This document shows, piece after piece, positions 19,987-28,594 of a stretch of DNA of 64,000 nt. The position numbers were made by a program, and so were the translations under genes. Source of the stretch: Acinetobacter pragensis (GTDB taxonomy: Bacteria; Pseudomonadota; Gammaproteobacteria; Pseudomonadales; Moraxellaceae); assembly GCF_001605895.1 (NCBI RefSeq), contig NZ_LUAW01000013.1, positions 160,557 through 224,556 of the forward strand, given 5' to 3'. A model generated the notes under the pieces. That model saw only the letters and a list, made by a program, of their open reading frames with translations. It did no database searches and was not told the DNA's origin. How positions within the stretch are numbered: position 1 is the stretch's first letter; each line of letters begins with the position of its first letter.

Positions 19987-20015
19987 AAAAAGGAATCCTA
20001 GTGATTCCTTTTTTT
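19987..20015 (+). terminator. Rho-independent terminator after paaZ
   Basis: AGGAATC (19991-19997) pairs with GATTCCT (20003-20009) around a 5-nt loop, extended by flanking A/T pairs and followed by a seven-T run. It should separate paaZ from the MFS gene, which has its own candidate operator. Confidence 0.88.
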
Positions 20016-20093
20016 ATAAAAAATAAATTAATTGAATCCTTTAATCAGAATTGTATTGACGAAAAGAGGATTAATCCATAAATTAACAAAATA

Positions 20094-20132
20094 TGATACA
20101 AAATAAAAATAATATTTAAATCAAAAGTATCA
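20094..20132 (+). promoter_or_regulatory. Candidate operator of the MFS gene promoter
   Basis: TGATAC (20094-20099), 27 nt, GTATCA (20127-20132), ending 31 nt before the ATG at 20164. Spacing and half-sites match the paaA set, linking this transporter to phenylacetate control. Confidence 0.55.
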
Positions 20133-20163
20133 TTTATTTTATACAATCAGCACAGGAAGTCGC

Positions 20164-21603
20164 ATGATGAATGATAAGTCTCTAGACATTGATACAGCTG
20201 AAAGGAACATTCAGCCTCAGTCCCTCAATTTTGAATCAGCCCCAGCTGCCGAACAGCCGCGAGTGAAACTGGAACAGTCCGCCTCTGAACGGAGCAATGC
20301 CTATCAGTGGTATGTCGTGATTATTTGCATGGTGGCCTATATTTTGTCTTTTGTAGACCGGCAGATTCTATCTTTAATGATTGAACCCATTAAGCAGGAT
20401 TTAATGCTGAGCGATACTCAATTCAGCCTATTGCAAGGTTTGGCCTTTTCACTGTTCTACGCTTTTATGGGCGTGCCTATTGCCGCGCTGGCGGATAAAA
20501 AATCTCGGATTAAAATTATTTCGATAGGCATTGCCTTCTGGAGTTTTACAACAGCTGCCTGCGGCCTGAGCAAAAATTTCATTCAAATGTTTTTGGCTCG
20601 TTTAGGTGTCGGCGCGGGTGAAGCAGCGCTCTCTCCTGCATTCTATTCAATCGTTGCCGACTTATTCCCTAAAGATAAATTAGGCCGCGCATTAGGGGTT
20701 TACGCTATTGGCGCATTTATTGGCTCAGGTCTCGCTTTTCTGATTGGCGGCTATGTCATCGGCTTGCTAAAAGATGTCAATTTTGTAATTTTGCCAGTCA
20801 TTGGTGAAATTAGAACATGGCAGCTAACCTTTATGATTGTAGGTCTGCCTGGCGTACTTTTAGCACTATTGATGATTTTTACCGTGCGCGAACCTGAGCG
20901 CAAAGGCTTAAAGATTGGTCAAGATGGCCAAGTCATTAAAGCGTCATTTAAAAATTCAGTAGCATTTATCAAGACACACAAGAAGACCTTCTTCTGCCAC
21001 TTTATCGGTTTCTCTTTTTATACCATGATGCTGTACTCGCTCTTAGGCTGGGCACCTGCATTCTATATGCGGAATCATGGCTTGGATGCTAGTCAAACCG
21101 GTTACATTTTGGGCTGCATCATTTTAATTGCCAATACCTCGGGCGCATTATTTTGCGGCTGGCTGATCGACTTTTTTTCAAAACGCGGCTATAGCGACGC
21201 GGCAATCCGTACCGGAATGATCGGCTGTGCGGCTTTAATTGTACCAAGTGTATTGTTCACGCAAGTCGACAATATGCATGTCTCATTTGCGCTGATTTTT
21301 GTCGCCATGTTTTTTTCTACGTTTCCCATTCCGGCTTCAGCAGCTGCGACGCAAATGCTTACCCCGAACCAGCTCCGCGCGCAAGTTTCCGCAAAGTTTC
21401 TGCTGATTTCCAATCTGATTGCGCTGGGTGTCGGGACAACTGCAGTAGCGCTGATTACAGATAAATACTTTCAAAATACTGTTATGGTTGGCAATTCTAT
21501 TTCTATTGTCAACGCCGCAGCGGGCATCATTGGTGTTTTCTTGCTGTATAAAGGATGCAAATATTATAGAGAGAGCATGAAAGCGGAAAATTTATCCGAA
21601 TAA
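20164..21603 (+). CDS. MFS transporter, probably part of the phenylacetate regulon
   Basis: 479 residues with a 50-residue hydrophilic N-terminal tail and about 12 membrane segments. The first segment has S-F-V-D-R-Q-I-L-S-L, typical of the Spinster-like/hexuronate-like MFS branch, and motif A reads A-L-A-D-K-K-S-R. It sits after the paaZ terminator and shares the TGATAC-N27-GTATC motif with paaA. Uptake of phenylacetate or a related aryl-acetate is therefore a reasonable guess, but the substrate is not shown. CAGGAAG precedes the start. Confidence 0.85.
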   Translation: MMNDKSLDIDTAERNIQPQSLNFESAPAAEQPRVKLEQSASERSNAYQWYVVIICMVAYILSFVDRQILSLMIEPIKQDLMLSDTQFSLLQGLAFSLFYAFMGVPIAALADKKSRIKIISIGIAFWSFTTAACGLSKNFIQMFLARLGVGAGEAALSPAFYSIVADLFPKDKLGRALGVYAIGAFIGSGLAFLIGGYVIGLLKDVNFVILPVIGEIRTWQLTFMIVGLPGVLLALLMIFTVREPERKGLKIGQDGQVIKASFKNSVAFIKTHKKTFFCHFIGFSFYTMMLYSLLGWAPAFYMRNHGLDASQTGYILGCIILIANTSGALFCGWLIDFFSKRGYSDAAIRTGMIGCAALIVPSVLFTQVDNMHVSFALIFVAMFFSTFPIPASAAATQMLTPNQLRAQVSAKFLLISNLIALGVGTTAVALITDKYFQNTVMVGNSISIVNAAAGIIGVFLLYKGCKYYRESMKAENLSE

Positions 21604-21610
21604 AATATTC

Positions 21611-21668
21611 GAACCGCTTAAGCGGTTCAGCCTAATTTCAAAAAGACAGCGCTCAAAAACAGCGCTGT
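21611..21668. terminator. Two hairpins after the MFS gene
   Basis: A perfect 18-nt palindrome, GAACCGCTTAAGCGGTTC (21611-21628), lies just after the stop. A second stem, ACAGCGCT (21646-21653) with AGCGCTGT (21661-21668), follows. Neither has a strong T-run. They probably end the transcript or protect its 3' end. Confidence 0.5.
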
Positions 21669-21833
21669 TGCACCCACTCCACTGTACATATTTATTCATT
21701 CAGTCAGCTGATTTATAGATGATAAGTCTGCATCTAAAAACTATCGCAGATGACATTCAATTACTGTCTGAATGATGCCAAAAAAGGCATAGAATTTATC
21801 CAGCCGCATTCATTCCTAACTGATTTAAAACGT

Positions 21834-22541
21834 TCAATAACTTGATTCAAGTAAGTCATTAATCAATGAAATCAGCGATGGCGCAAATAGAACCATAATA
21901 ATTCCCGAAATAATCATAGAAAGGCTGGCAATGACTCCTTCCAGCTCATGACGCTGCCTAGCCCGGGCAATTCCCATTGCATGCGCGGCATTTCCCAATG
22001 CTGCGCCTTGAGCAATCCGACTCTTAAAGCGCATCCACAACAGCAGAACATCGCCCAACAGCATCCCGACCAAACCGGTAATTACGGTAAACAGCGGAAT
22101 AAGGCTGATAGAGCCCCCCACTTTTTCAGTTAAAACCAAAGCAAATGGAATGGAAATAGAGCGCGCCAAAAGGCTGTTTTTAACAATGTCATCAAAATTC
22201 AGCAGGCTTGCCAAGAACCAGCTGCTCAAGATACCAGCCAGCATGGATAGGCTTGAACTGCAGATCAGCACTTTAAAATGCTGCTGAATTAAAGTGCGGT
22301 AACGAAATACGGGAATCGCAAAAGCCGCTGTAATTGGGCCTAACATAGCCACTAAATACTGCGTATAGACATAATAGTCTTGAAAATGGTGCTGTAAAAT
22401 CAAGATCAAGGCGATACTCAGTATCGGTACAACAATAATTGGCGATAAATAAATTTTTTGTGTGTGAATAAAGAGCTTCTTGGCCAAAAAGTAACTGAAC
22501 AGCGTCCAAACGAAATAAAAAACACCCCATAGCTCAATCAT
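21834..22541 (-). CDS. LrgB-family membrane protein
   Basis: 235 residues with about seven hydrophobic segments. It has the LrgB/CidB signature S-I-S-I-P-F-A-L-V-L and the G-N-A-A-H-A-M-G-I-A-R-A motif. With LrgA it forms an inner-membrane pair implicated in murein hydrolase control and, in other bacteria, in organic acid or glycolate transport. The start overlaps the stop of the LrgA-type gene by 4 nt (ATGA), so the two are translationally coupled. Confidence 0.9.
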   Translation of the reverse strand: MIELWGVFYFVWTLFSYFLAKKLFIHTQKIYLSPIIVVPILSIALILILQHHFQDYYVYTQYLVAMLGPITAAFAIPVFRYRTLIQQHFKVLICSSSLSMLAGILSSWFLASLLNFDDIVKNSLLARSISIPFALVLTEKVGGSISLIPLFTVITGLVGMLLGDVLLLWMRFKSRIAQGAALGNAAHAMGIARARQRHELEGVIASLSMIISGIIMVLFAPSLISLINDLLESSY

Positions 22542-22903
22542 TCCATATCATCCTGCACTAAGAACATGCGAACTGCAGATACAGACACCATCATCACCAG
22601 AGCCGTGCTGATCATGATGACCAGCAGTATTTTCCAGCCGCTGACGATCAATAACTCTTGATATTGAATAATGCCCACCACAGGCGGAATAAAAAAAAGC
22701 AGAAGCTCGCCCAGCAGCAGATCTGCACCGCGTTCTACATGCGCCAATTTCAGCCACTTCATTTCGAGTAAAAACAACAGCAGGAAAAAACTCAGCACTC
22801 CCGATGCCACAGGCAAATTGAGAAGCTTTTGCAGCCAATAAGCACAGCTCCAAACCGCCATGATGACGAGAATTTGAATAAAGGCTATTTTGAATTTTTT
22901 CAT
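22538..22903 (-). CDS. LrgA/CidA-family holin-like membrane protein
   Basis: 121 residues, four hydrophobic segments, including the conserved P-V-A-S-G-V-L-S-F-F-L-L and F-F-I-P-P-V-V-G-I-I stretches of the LrgA family. First gene of the pair. An alternative frame of similar length in the same DNA (22548-22907) has no family features and is a shadow. Confidence 0.9.
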   Translation of the reverse strand: MKKFKIAFIQILVIMAVWSCAYWLQKLLNLPVASGVLSFFLLLFLLEMKWLKLAHVERGADLLLGELLLFFIPPVVGIIQYQELLIVSGWKILLVIMISTALVMMVSVSAVRMFLVQDDME

Positions 22904-23086
22904 ACATGTACCAAAGCTAAGCGCTGTAATTTAAGTCGGTATTCATACATTTTTGCAACAGCAGCAGCCGATCAATTTTCATCTAAATAACGCTGAGCCT
23001 GAACCCCAAATTGCGCGGCAAATTTATCTCATAAATTTTGATCAAAATATGCCGATAAAACATAGTAAATAAGGCAGGAATACAGA

Positions 23087-23929
23087 TTAGGCTAAAAAAT
23101 TCACCTGATTTCGAGACATCCCATGCTGCAAACAGGTCTGCATATATTCGCCATACACTGATAATTTTTCATAAATATGCTCGGCATAAAACATATCTTC
23201 AACTAATTGAATCGCCTGCTGCCGGTTATAGCTTCCATAACTCAGTACAAGCTGTGCATTCAGCGCAGCGAACTTCTCACACAAGGCGATATACTCCGCA
23301 TCTTTATGTTTAAAAAATAATTTCCGCATATCCCACTTTGTACAATCGATAATTAAGTCTGCTGAATTCGTGCGGATATAGCGAATTGTGACGTTAAAAT
23401 ACTGTTCCAGTTCCGCTATTTTTTTGGTGTTTAGATTTAAGTCCGTCAGCAAAAAAATCTGAGAAACATCAGTTCGGCACAATGCTTTAATCAAGGAAAA
23501 ATAGAAAAAATCGACATCATTGAATGCGTCATCACTCAAATCTAAATAGATATTCAGCGCCTCAAGCACGTCATCTATTTTTAAGTTCTGTTTTTGTTCT
23601 GCCTGATAATAGCGATTTAGAATATTGAGCACAGATGGTGTTGCAGGGCTGCTATAAATAACAGGATGATCTAAGTGAGCCAAAATAAAAGGTGAAAATA
23701 AAAATGCAATACAGGCCTGTTCCGCATGAATTGCAGACTGCACAATGTATTGCACATGAGACTTTGAAAGATCACGCAAAACTTTGGCGCGCAGCAGCGT
23801 TGCCTCTAAGTTCAGATATTGCTGTGCAAGAAAATGCCGCAGTTTTTCTGAAATTGCATGGCCCTCAATAATTTCAGAAATTATATTTAACCGCTCTGTT
23901 ACAAACATTTCATCACTCTTAGAATTCAT
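23087..23929 (-). CDS. Uncharacterised protein, 280 residues
   Basis: I do not recognise this family. It is a soluble, mostly helical protein with no signal peptide or membrane span. A beta-rich part around residues 150-200 (Q-I-F-L-L-T-D-L-N and N-V-T-I-R-Y-I-R-T followed by D-L-I-I-D-C-T) suggests an alternating alpha/beta core, and the C-terminal quarter is helical. Codon use and length look real. It is a lone gene between lrgAB, which reads the same way, and the divergent cytochrome bd operon. Confidence 0.7.
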   Translation of the reverse strand: MNSKSDEMFVTERLNIISEIIEGHAISEKLRHFLAQQYLNLEATLLRAKVLRDLSKSHVQYIVQSAIHAEQACIAFLFSPFILAHLDHPVIYSSPATPSVLNILNRYYQAEQKQNLKIDDVLEALNIYLDLSDDAFNDVDFFYFSLIKALCRTDVSQIFLLTDLNLNTKKIAELEQYFNVTIRYIRTNSADLIIDCTKWDMRKLFFKHKDAEYIALCEKFAALNAQLVLSYGSYNRQQAIQLVEDMFYAEHIYEKLSVYGEYMQTCLQHGMSRNQVNFLA

Positions 23930-24110
23930 TCATCAGTTGAATTCTTATCTTTTTTTTAGAAGATGAATAGCTGCAAAAACAAGCCTAATAATTATAACAG
24001 AGCTTTTAAATCTGCCTTTCTGTTATATTTTTATAATGCGCTTCCTGTATCTACATACTGAATTCGTTGTCCCGCAAAATCTGGATAATTATTCAAAGTA
24101 GGCAGTTTTT

Positions 24111-24209
24111 ATGAAACGATCTATAATTTCTGATAATACTGCGATGCACAGTGTTTCTTTAGCAAAAGCAAATATTAGATATCTCTGCATGCAGTGGAGG
24201 TTCCGATGA
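24111..24209 (+). CDS. Possible 32-residue leader peptide upstream of cydA
   Basis: ATG at 24111 with AAGTAGG about eight bases upstream opens a 32-codon frame. Its TGA overlaps the cydA ATG (ATGA at 24206-24209), and its last codons contain the GGAGG of cydA. The peptide has no recognisable domain. The stop/start overlap would allow coupled translation, but the frame is short and may be chance. Confidence 0.35.
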   Translation: MKRSIISDNTAMHSVSLAKANIRYLCMQWRFR

Positions 24210-25663
24210 GCCTTGGTCTAACTGCACTGGAATTAGCGAGAATTCAATTTGCTTTTACTGTCTCATTTCACATTATATTTCCAGCGACATCCATTGGCTT
24301 AGCCTGTTTTCTTGCCCTGCTGGAATGGAAATGGCTGCGTACCCATAACCCCGTCTACAAAGATCTTTTTAAATATTGGATTAAAATTTTTGCCGTCGCT
24401 TTTGCGATGGGCGTTGTCTCAGGCGTGGTTATGGCCTACCAATTTGGTACGAACTGGAGTGAGTTTTCCCGCATATCGGGCTCAGTCACAGGCCCCTTAT
24501 TAACTTATGAGGTCTTAAGCGCTTTTTTCCTAGAAGCGGGATTCCTCGGCATCATGCTCTTCGGCTGGGGGCGCGTCAGTCCCAAAGCGCATTTTTTTGC
24601 CACCTTCATGGTTGCAATCGGAACATGCATTTCCATGTTTTGGATTCTGTCTTCAAATAGCTGGATGCAGACACCCCAAGGGTTTGCAATAGAAAACGGC
24701 ATCATTGTTCCAACAGACTGGTGGGCCATTGTCTTTAATCCCTCTTTTCCTTACCGCTTTGCACATATGGCGGCTGCAGCTTTTCTTGTGTCTTCATTGT
24801 TAGTGACCGGTACGGCTGCGTGGCATTTATTAAAAGGGCGCCGGGATGACTTGGTAAAAAAATCGTTCTCTTTGGGGCTTTGGATGGTCCTTGTAACCTC
24901 TTCTTTGCAAGTGGTTATTGGTGATCATCATGGTTTAAATACTCTTAAGCATCAACCGGCTAAATTAGCTGCAATTGAAGGGCATTGGGAAACCAATCAC
25001 GATCATGGCATGCCTTTATTGTTATTCGCTCTGCCTGACATGAACAATGAGCGCAATGCTATGGAGATTGGCGTACCGAATTTAGGCAGCATGATCCTGA
25101 CTCATTCGATGGAAGGCCAAGTAACCGGCTTAAAAGATTTCGCACCTGAAGACCGCCCTAATGTTCCGATTGTATTCTGGAGCTTTCGAGTCATGGTCGG
25201 CCTTGGCATGCTTATGCTTTTAATGTCACTGACTGCTTTATGGCTGCGGAAAAAAGGCCGCTTATATCAATCTGATTGGTTCCATAGATTTGCAGTGATT
25301 ATGGGGCCAACTGGCTATATTGCCCTGCTTGCAGGCTGGGTCACCACTGAGGTGGGCAGGCAGCCGTGGGTCGTGTACGGTGTCATACGCACGCAGGATG
25401 GCTTGTCCCACACAGTTACTGCTGGCCAAGTGGGTCTAAGCCTCATTATTTTTGTTTTAGTTTATACCGCTGTATTTGGTACAGGTATTTATTACATGCT
25501 GAAATTGATTAAATCCGGTCCAGTCCATATTGACAGCATTGATCCCCAGCCTGCTGGTCTAGGCCGCTTCAAAACACCTATGAGGCCATTAAGCGCTGTT
25601 GATGATGCTCTAGATACTCCAGAAAACCCAAAAAACAATCACCGGGAGAACCCTCATGATTGA
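24206..25663 (+). CDS. cydA: Cytochrome bd-type (cyanide-insensitive) ubiquinol oxidase subunit I
   Basis: 485 residues of the CydA family. The quinol-side motif T-T-E-V-G-R-Q-P-W is intact, as is the N-terminal A-R-I-Q-F-A-F-T-V-S-F-H. The Q-loop is short, as in CioA of Pseudomonas rather than the long-loop E. coli CydA. It reduces O2 to water with ubiquinol in the inner membrane. ATG at 24206 has GGAGG five bases upstream; the frame four codons longer lacks such a site. Confidence 0.93.
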   Translation: MSLGLTALELARIQFAFTVSFHIIFPATSIGLACFLALLEWKWLRTHNPVYKDLFKYWIKIFAVAFAMGVVSGVVMAYQFGTNWSEFSRISGSVTGPLLTYEVLSAFFLEAGFLGIMLFGWGRVSPKAHFFATFMVAIGTCISMFWILSSNSWMQTPQGFAIENGIIVPTDWWAIVFNPSFPYRFAHMAAAAFLVSSLLVTGTAAWHLLKGRRDDLVKKSFSLGLWMVLVTSSLQVVIGDHHGLNTLKHQPAKLAAIEGHWETNHDHGMPLLLFALPDMNNERNAMEIGVPNLGSMILTHSMEGQVTGLKDFAPEDRPNVPIVFWSFRVMVGLGMLMLLMSLTALWLRKKGRLYQSDWFHRFAVIMGPTGYIALLAGWVTTEVGRQPWVVYGVIRTQDGLSHTVTAGQVGLSLIIFVLVYTAVFGTGIYYMLKLIKSGPVHIDSIDPQPAGLGRFKTPMRPLSAVDDALDTPENPKNNHRENPHD

Positions 25664-26660
25664 TCTCGCATTAGTCTGGGTCGGCATTATCGGCCTAGGC
25701 GTATTAATTTATGTGGTCCTGGATGGATTTGATCTTGGAATTGGCATTCTGTTTCCATTTATAAAAGGCCAGCAAGAACGCGATGCCATGATGAATACGG
25801 TTGCACCGGTCTGGGATGGCAACGAAACGTGGATGGTCCTAGGCGGCGCAGGCTTATTTGCGGCCTTCCCTTTGGTTTATTCCACCGTATTATCTGCTTT
25901 GTACCTGCCCATTATTTTTATGGTGGTCGCCTTAATTTTTCGTGGTGTGGCCTTTGAATTCCGTTTTAAAGCGCATCGCAGCAAGCCCTTATGGGATCAA
26001 GCTTTTATTTGGGGTTCCTTTTTATCCAGCTTCTTTCAAGGCGTGATTCTCGGCGCGTATATTCAAGGGATTGAAACGCGGAATGGAATCTATAGCGGCG
26101 GTGTACTCGACTGGCTGACTCCTTTTTCATTGTTCGTAGGCTTTGGTGTCGTCCTCATGTATAGCGCATTAGGCTGTGCATGGCTCATTATGAAAACCGA
26201 AGCGGATTTACAAGACAAAATGTATAAGCTGATGCCGCAGCTGATCCTTATTTTAGTGATTATCTTCGGCGCAGTAAGTGTCTATACGCCACTCAGCCAT
26301 CCTGAAATTCTGCGGCGATGGTTTTCTTTGCCGAATCTGCTTTATTTTAGTCCTGTGCCGATTCTTGTCCTTCTATTTTCGGCCCTCATCATCCATGCAT
26401 GTAAACGTAAAAGCGAAATTAAACCTTTTGTGTTCACTCTTGGACTGGTATTTCTCGCATTTACAGGCTTTGTAATTAGTTTATGGCCCAATATTATTCC
26501 GCCTTCAGTTTCAATTTGGCAAGCGGCTGCGCCAGAATCGAGTATGAAGTTTACTCTAGCAGGCGCTATGATTCTGATTCCAATCATTCTGGCTTATACT
26601 TTTTTATCCTATTGGGTATTTCGCGACAAAGTACGTATTGGCGATGAAGGCTATCATTAA
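25656..26660 (+). CDS. cydB: Cytochrome bd-type ubiquinol oxidase subunit II
   Basis: 334 residues with about eight hydrophobic segments. CydB landmarks are V-L-D-G-F-D-L-G-I-G near residue 25 and W-D-G-N-E-T-W-M-V-L-G-G. It overlaps cydA by 8 nt and has GGGAG before its ATG, so it is coupled to it. It supports the quinol oxidase fold of subunit I. Confidence 0.94.
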   Translation: MIDLALVWVGIIGLGVLIYVVLDGFDLGIGILFPFIKGQQERDAMMNTVAPVWDGNETWMVLGGAGLFAAFPLVYSTVLSALYLPIIFMVVALIFRGVAFEFRFKAHRSKPLWDQAFIWGSFLSSFFQGVILGAYIQGIETRNGIYSGGVLDWLTPFSLFVGFGVVLMYSALGCAWLIMKTEADLQDKMYKLMPQLILILVIIFGAVSVYTPLSHPEILRRWFSLPNLLYFSPVPILVLLFSALIIHACKRKSEIKPFVFTLGLVFLAFTGFVISLWPNIIPPSVSIWQAAAPESSMKFTLAGAMILIPIILAYTFLSYWVFRDKVRIGDEGYH

Positions 26661-26674
26661 CTGAGGCAGCAACA

Positions 26675-26797
26675 ATGAAAAAAATGATAACGCATCTAAG
26701 CCCTTCTGCATGGTTTATCTTGCTCTGGTGTGCAGGTTTCCTAGCGCTGGGGTTAATTGCTGGATTTTTTAGGCTGTTGCTAAGCCTTGCATATTAG
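26675..26797 (+). CDS. DUF2474 small membrane protein of the bd oxidase
   Basis: A 40-residue frame, too short for many gene finders, starting 14 nt after cydB with GAGG about ten bases upstream. It encodes a single hydrophobic helix with W-F-I-L-L-W-C-A-G-F-L-A-L-G and a following G-F-F-R-L-L-L. This is the pattern of DUF2474, a family encoded beside cyanide-insensitive oxidases and comparable in role to CydX. It probably stabilises the oxidase complex. Confidence 0.82.
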   Translation: MKKMITHLSPSAWFILLWCAGFLALGLIAGFFRLLLSLAY

Positions 26798-26810
26798 TAT
26801 GCAAGGCTTA
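26781..26810 (+). terminator. 13-bp perfect hairpin at the end of the cyd operon
   Basis: TAAGCCTTGCATA (26781-26793) pairs perfectly with TATGCAAGGCTTA (26798-26810) around TTAG. The 5' arm lies inside the last codons and the stop of the DUF2474 gene. No T-run follows, so it may act as a processing or stability element, or a weak terminator. Confidence 0.6.
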
Positions 26811-26878
26811 ATCGCGTCTTCATCCAGTTAAACAACCGTTTCTAAGCAATCCTTTTTCACATATGAGTATTAAGCCTT

Positions 26879-28276
26879 ATGTATAAATCAGAACAACTTG
26901 CAGTAAGCCTAAAGCATCTGATTGAAACGGGCACTTGGAAACCGCATGAAAAACTTCCGTCTTTAAGGCAGCAGGTAGAAATCTCTGGGTTCAGCTTGAT
27001 TACCGTGATGAATGCCTATCAGGAACTTGAAGCTCAAGGGCTTATCTATTCAAAAGAAAAACTAGGCTACTTTATTGCAGAAAACCCGATACAGGCCGCG
27101 CTTGCAAAAAAAGTAATCTTGAATGAAAAAATTGAAATCAATTCACTGGTTTTCCGGTATTTAAAATCAATTCAATCTGAAAGCACCATCCCTCTTGGCA
27201 GCGCTTTTCCCAATAGCCAGCTGCTTTATTCCCCCAAACTCATGCAAACGCTAGGATTGCAGGCAAAGCACCGCATCAGTTATGAACAAATGCCGAGCTT
27301 ACCGCCCGGCAATTATGAATTAAGAAAATTGATTGCTCAGCGCTACTGCATGCAAGGCATTCCAACAGATCCCTCAGATATTGTCATTACCTCCGGCGGG
27401 CTTGATGCTTTAAATTTATCTCTAAAAGCCATGACTCAGGCAGGCGACTATATTCTTCTGCAAGAAACTATTTTCTATGGGGCATGGCAAGCTGCAGAAA
27501 ATCTGGGCCTCAAAGTTATCACCATCCCAGAACACCCTGAATATGGATTGGATTTGGAGGCCTTTAAAAAAGCGGTCACAACCTATCCGATTAAAGTCTG
27601 TTTGCTGATGCTGAATAGCCATAATCCAATCGGGTTTACGGTAAAAGAAGAAATTAAATTTGAATTGGCGAAACTGCTGCATCAGCATGAAATTTATTTA
27701 ATTGAAGATGATGTCTATGAAGAGCTCTACTTCGATCAAAAGAAACCGCTGTCAATGAAATATTATGATCAGAAAAATTTAATTTTACACTGCTCTTCTT
27801 TTTCCAAAACGCTGGGCGCAGGTTTCCGTGTCGGCTGGGTGTATGCCGGTAAATTTTCTGAACATATACAGCATTTGCAATTAATGAGTACGTTATCGGT
27901 CAATTCTTTTATTCAAAATGCCTTAGTAGATTATTTGTCCCACCGGCATTATGAAAAGCATTTGAAAACTTTGCGCAAAACATTAAAGCGCTTAAAAAAT
28001 CTGTATTATCAATATTTATTAAAAGAACTGCCAGATACATGCACAATTCATTATTACCCATCCGGCTATTTTCTATGGATTACTTTGCCCGAGCATATAG
28101 ACAGTAGCTTAATTTATCAGCATATGCTTGAACAGAACGTCAGTATTGCACCCGGAGCATTATTCTACCGGACCAATAAAACGCCTCATCATATTCGAAT
28201 AAATTGCTCATTTGAATTGAATAACGATACCCAAAATGCGTTAAATCAGCTGATTCAATACATTAAAAAATTGTAG
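26879..28276 (+). CDS. MocR/PtsJ-type GntR regulator with aminotransferase domain
   Basis: 465 residues: an N-terminal GntR winged helix (E-K-L-P-S-L-R-Q-Q and V-M-N-A-Y-Q-E-L-E-A-Q-G-L-I, residues about 20-65) and a fold-type I PLP domain. The PLP Lys is in S-S-F-S-K-T-L-G-A-G-F-R-V-G-W, with N-S-H-N-P-I-G and E-D-D-V-Y-E upstream. Such proteins are transcription factors that sense PLP or an amino compound. It lies 80 nt after the cyd hairpin on the same strand; no obvious target is adjacent. Confidence 0.88.
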   Translation: MYKSEQLAVSLKHLIETGTWKPHEKLPSLRQQVEISGFSLITVMNAYQELEAQGLIYSKEKLGYFIAENPIQAALAKKVILNEKIEINSLVFRYLKSIQSESTIPLGSAFPNSQLLYSPKLMQTLGLQAKHRISYEQMPSLPPGNYELRKLIAQRYCMQGIPTDPSDIVITSGGLDALNLSLKAMTQAGDYILLQETIFYGAWQAAENLGLKVITIPEHPEYGLDLEAFKKAVTTYPIKVCLLMLNSHNPIGFTVKEEIKFELAKLLHQHEIYLIEDDVYEELYFDQKKPLSMKYYDQKNLILHCSSFSKTLGAGFRVGWVYAGKFSEHIQHLQLMSTLSVNSFIQNALVDYLSHRHYEKHLKTLRKTLKRLKNLYYQYLLKELPDTCTIHYYPSGYFLWITLPEHIDSSLIYQHMLEQNVSIAPGALFYRTNKTPHHIRINCSFELNNDTQNALNQLIQYIKKL

Positions 28277-28535
28277 CTGCAGCTTTTAAAGTGTGTGTTT
28301 GATTAGAGCGCCTATTCAATACATATTTAAATATTCTATACGTATCCATAACGGATCAAGTCAATACCGGCGCTTTTAATGCTTATTGGCTTTAGATTCT
28401 ATCCCTCTGATGGATTTACGCAACTGACCGGCCTATAGCAGTCACGTACTGCTTCATGCACTGGGCTAGACCATCTAAATGCAAGCATATAGTGCATTTT
28501 TCACTTAAATTACTAAATAATATTTAATTTTACTG

Positions 28536-28551
28536 TGGCATAAAATTTGCT
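28536..28551 (+). promoter_or_regulatory. Sigma-54 type promoter of the exported amidase gene
   Basis: TGGCATAAAATTTGCT: GG and GC are ten bases apart and the -12 box TTGCT is perfect. The -24 box differs from TGGCACG at two places. The GC lies 44 nt before the ATG at 28595, giving a leader of about 33 nt. Confidence 0.72.
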
Positions 28552-28594
28552 GTAGACGTATTTGAAATATTTTTAATTATTTAAGGTATGTTCT

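Noticed and set aside
21611..21628. 18-nt palindrome as an attachment or resolution site
   Set aside because: No integrase, direct repeat or element border nearby; its place just after a stop codon fits a transcript-end hairpin.
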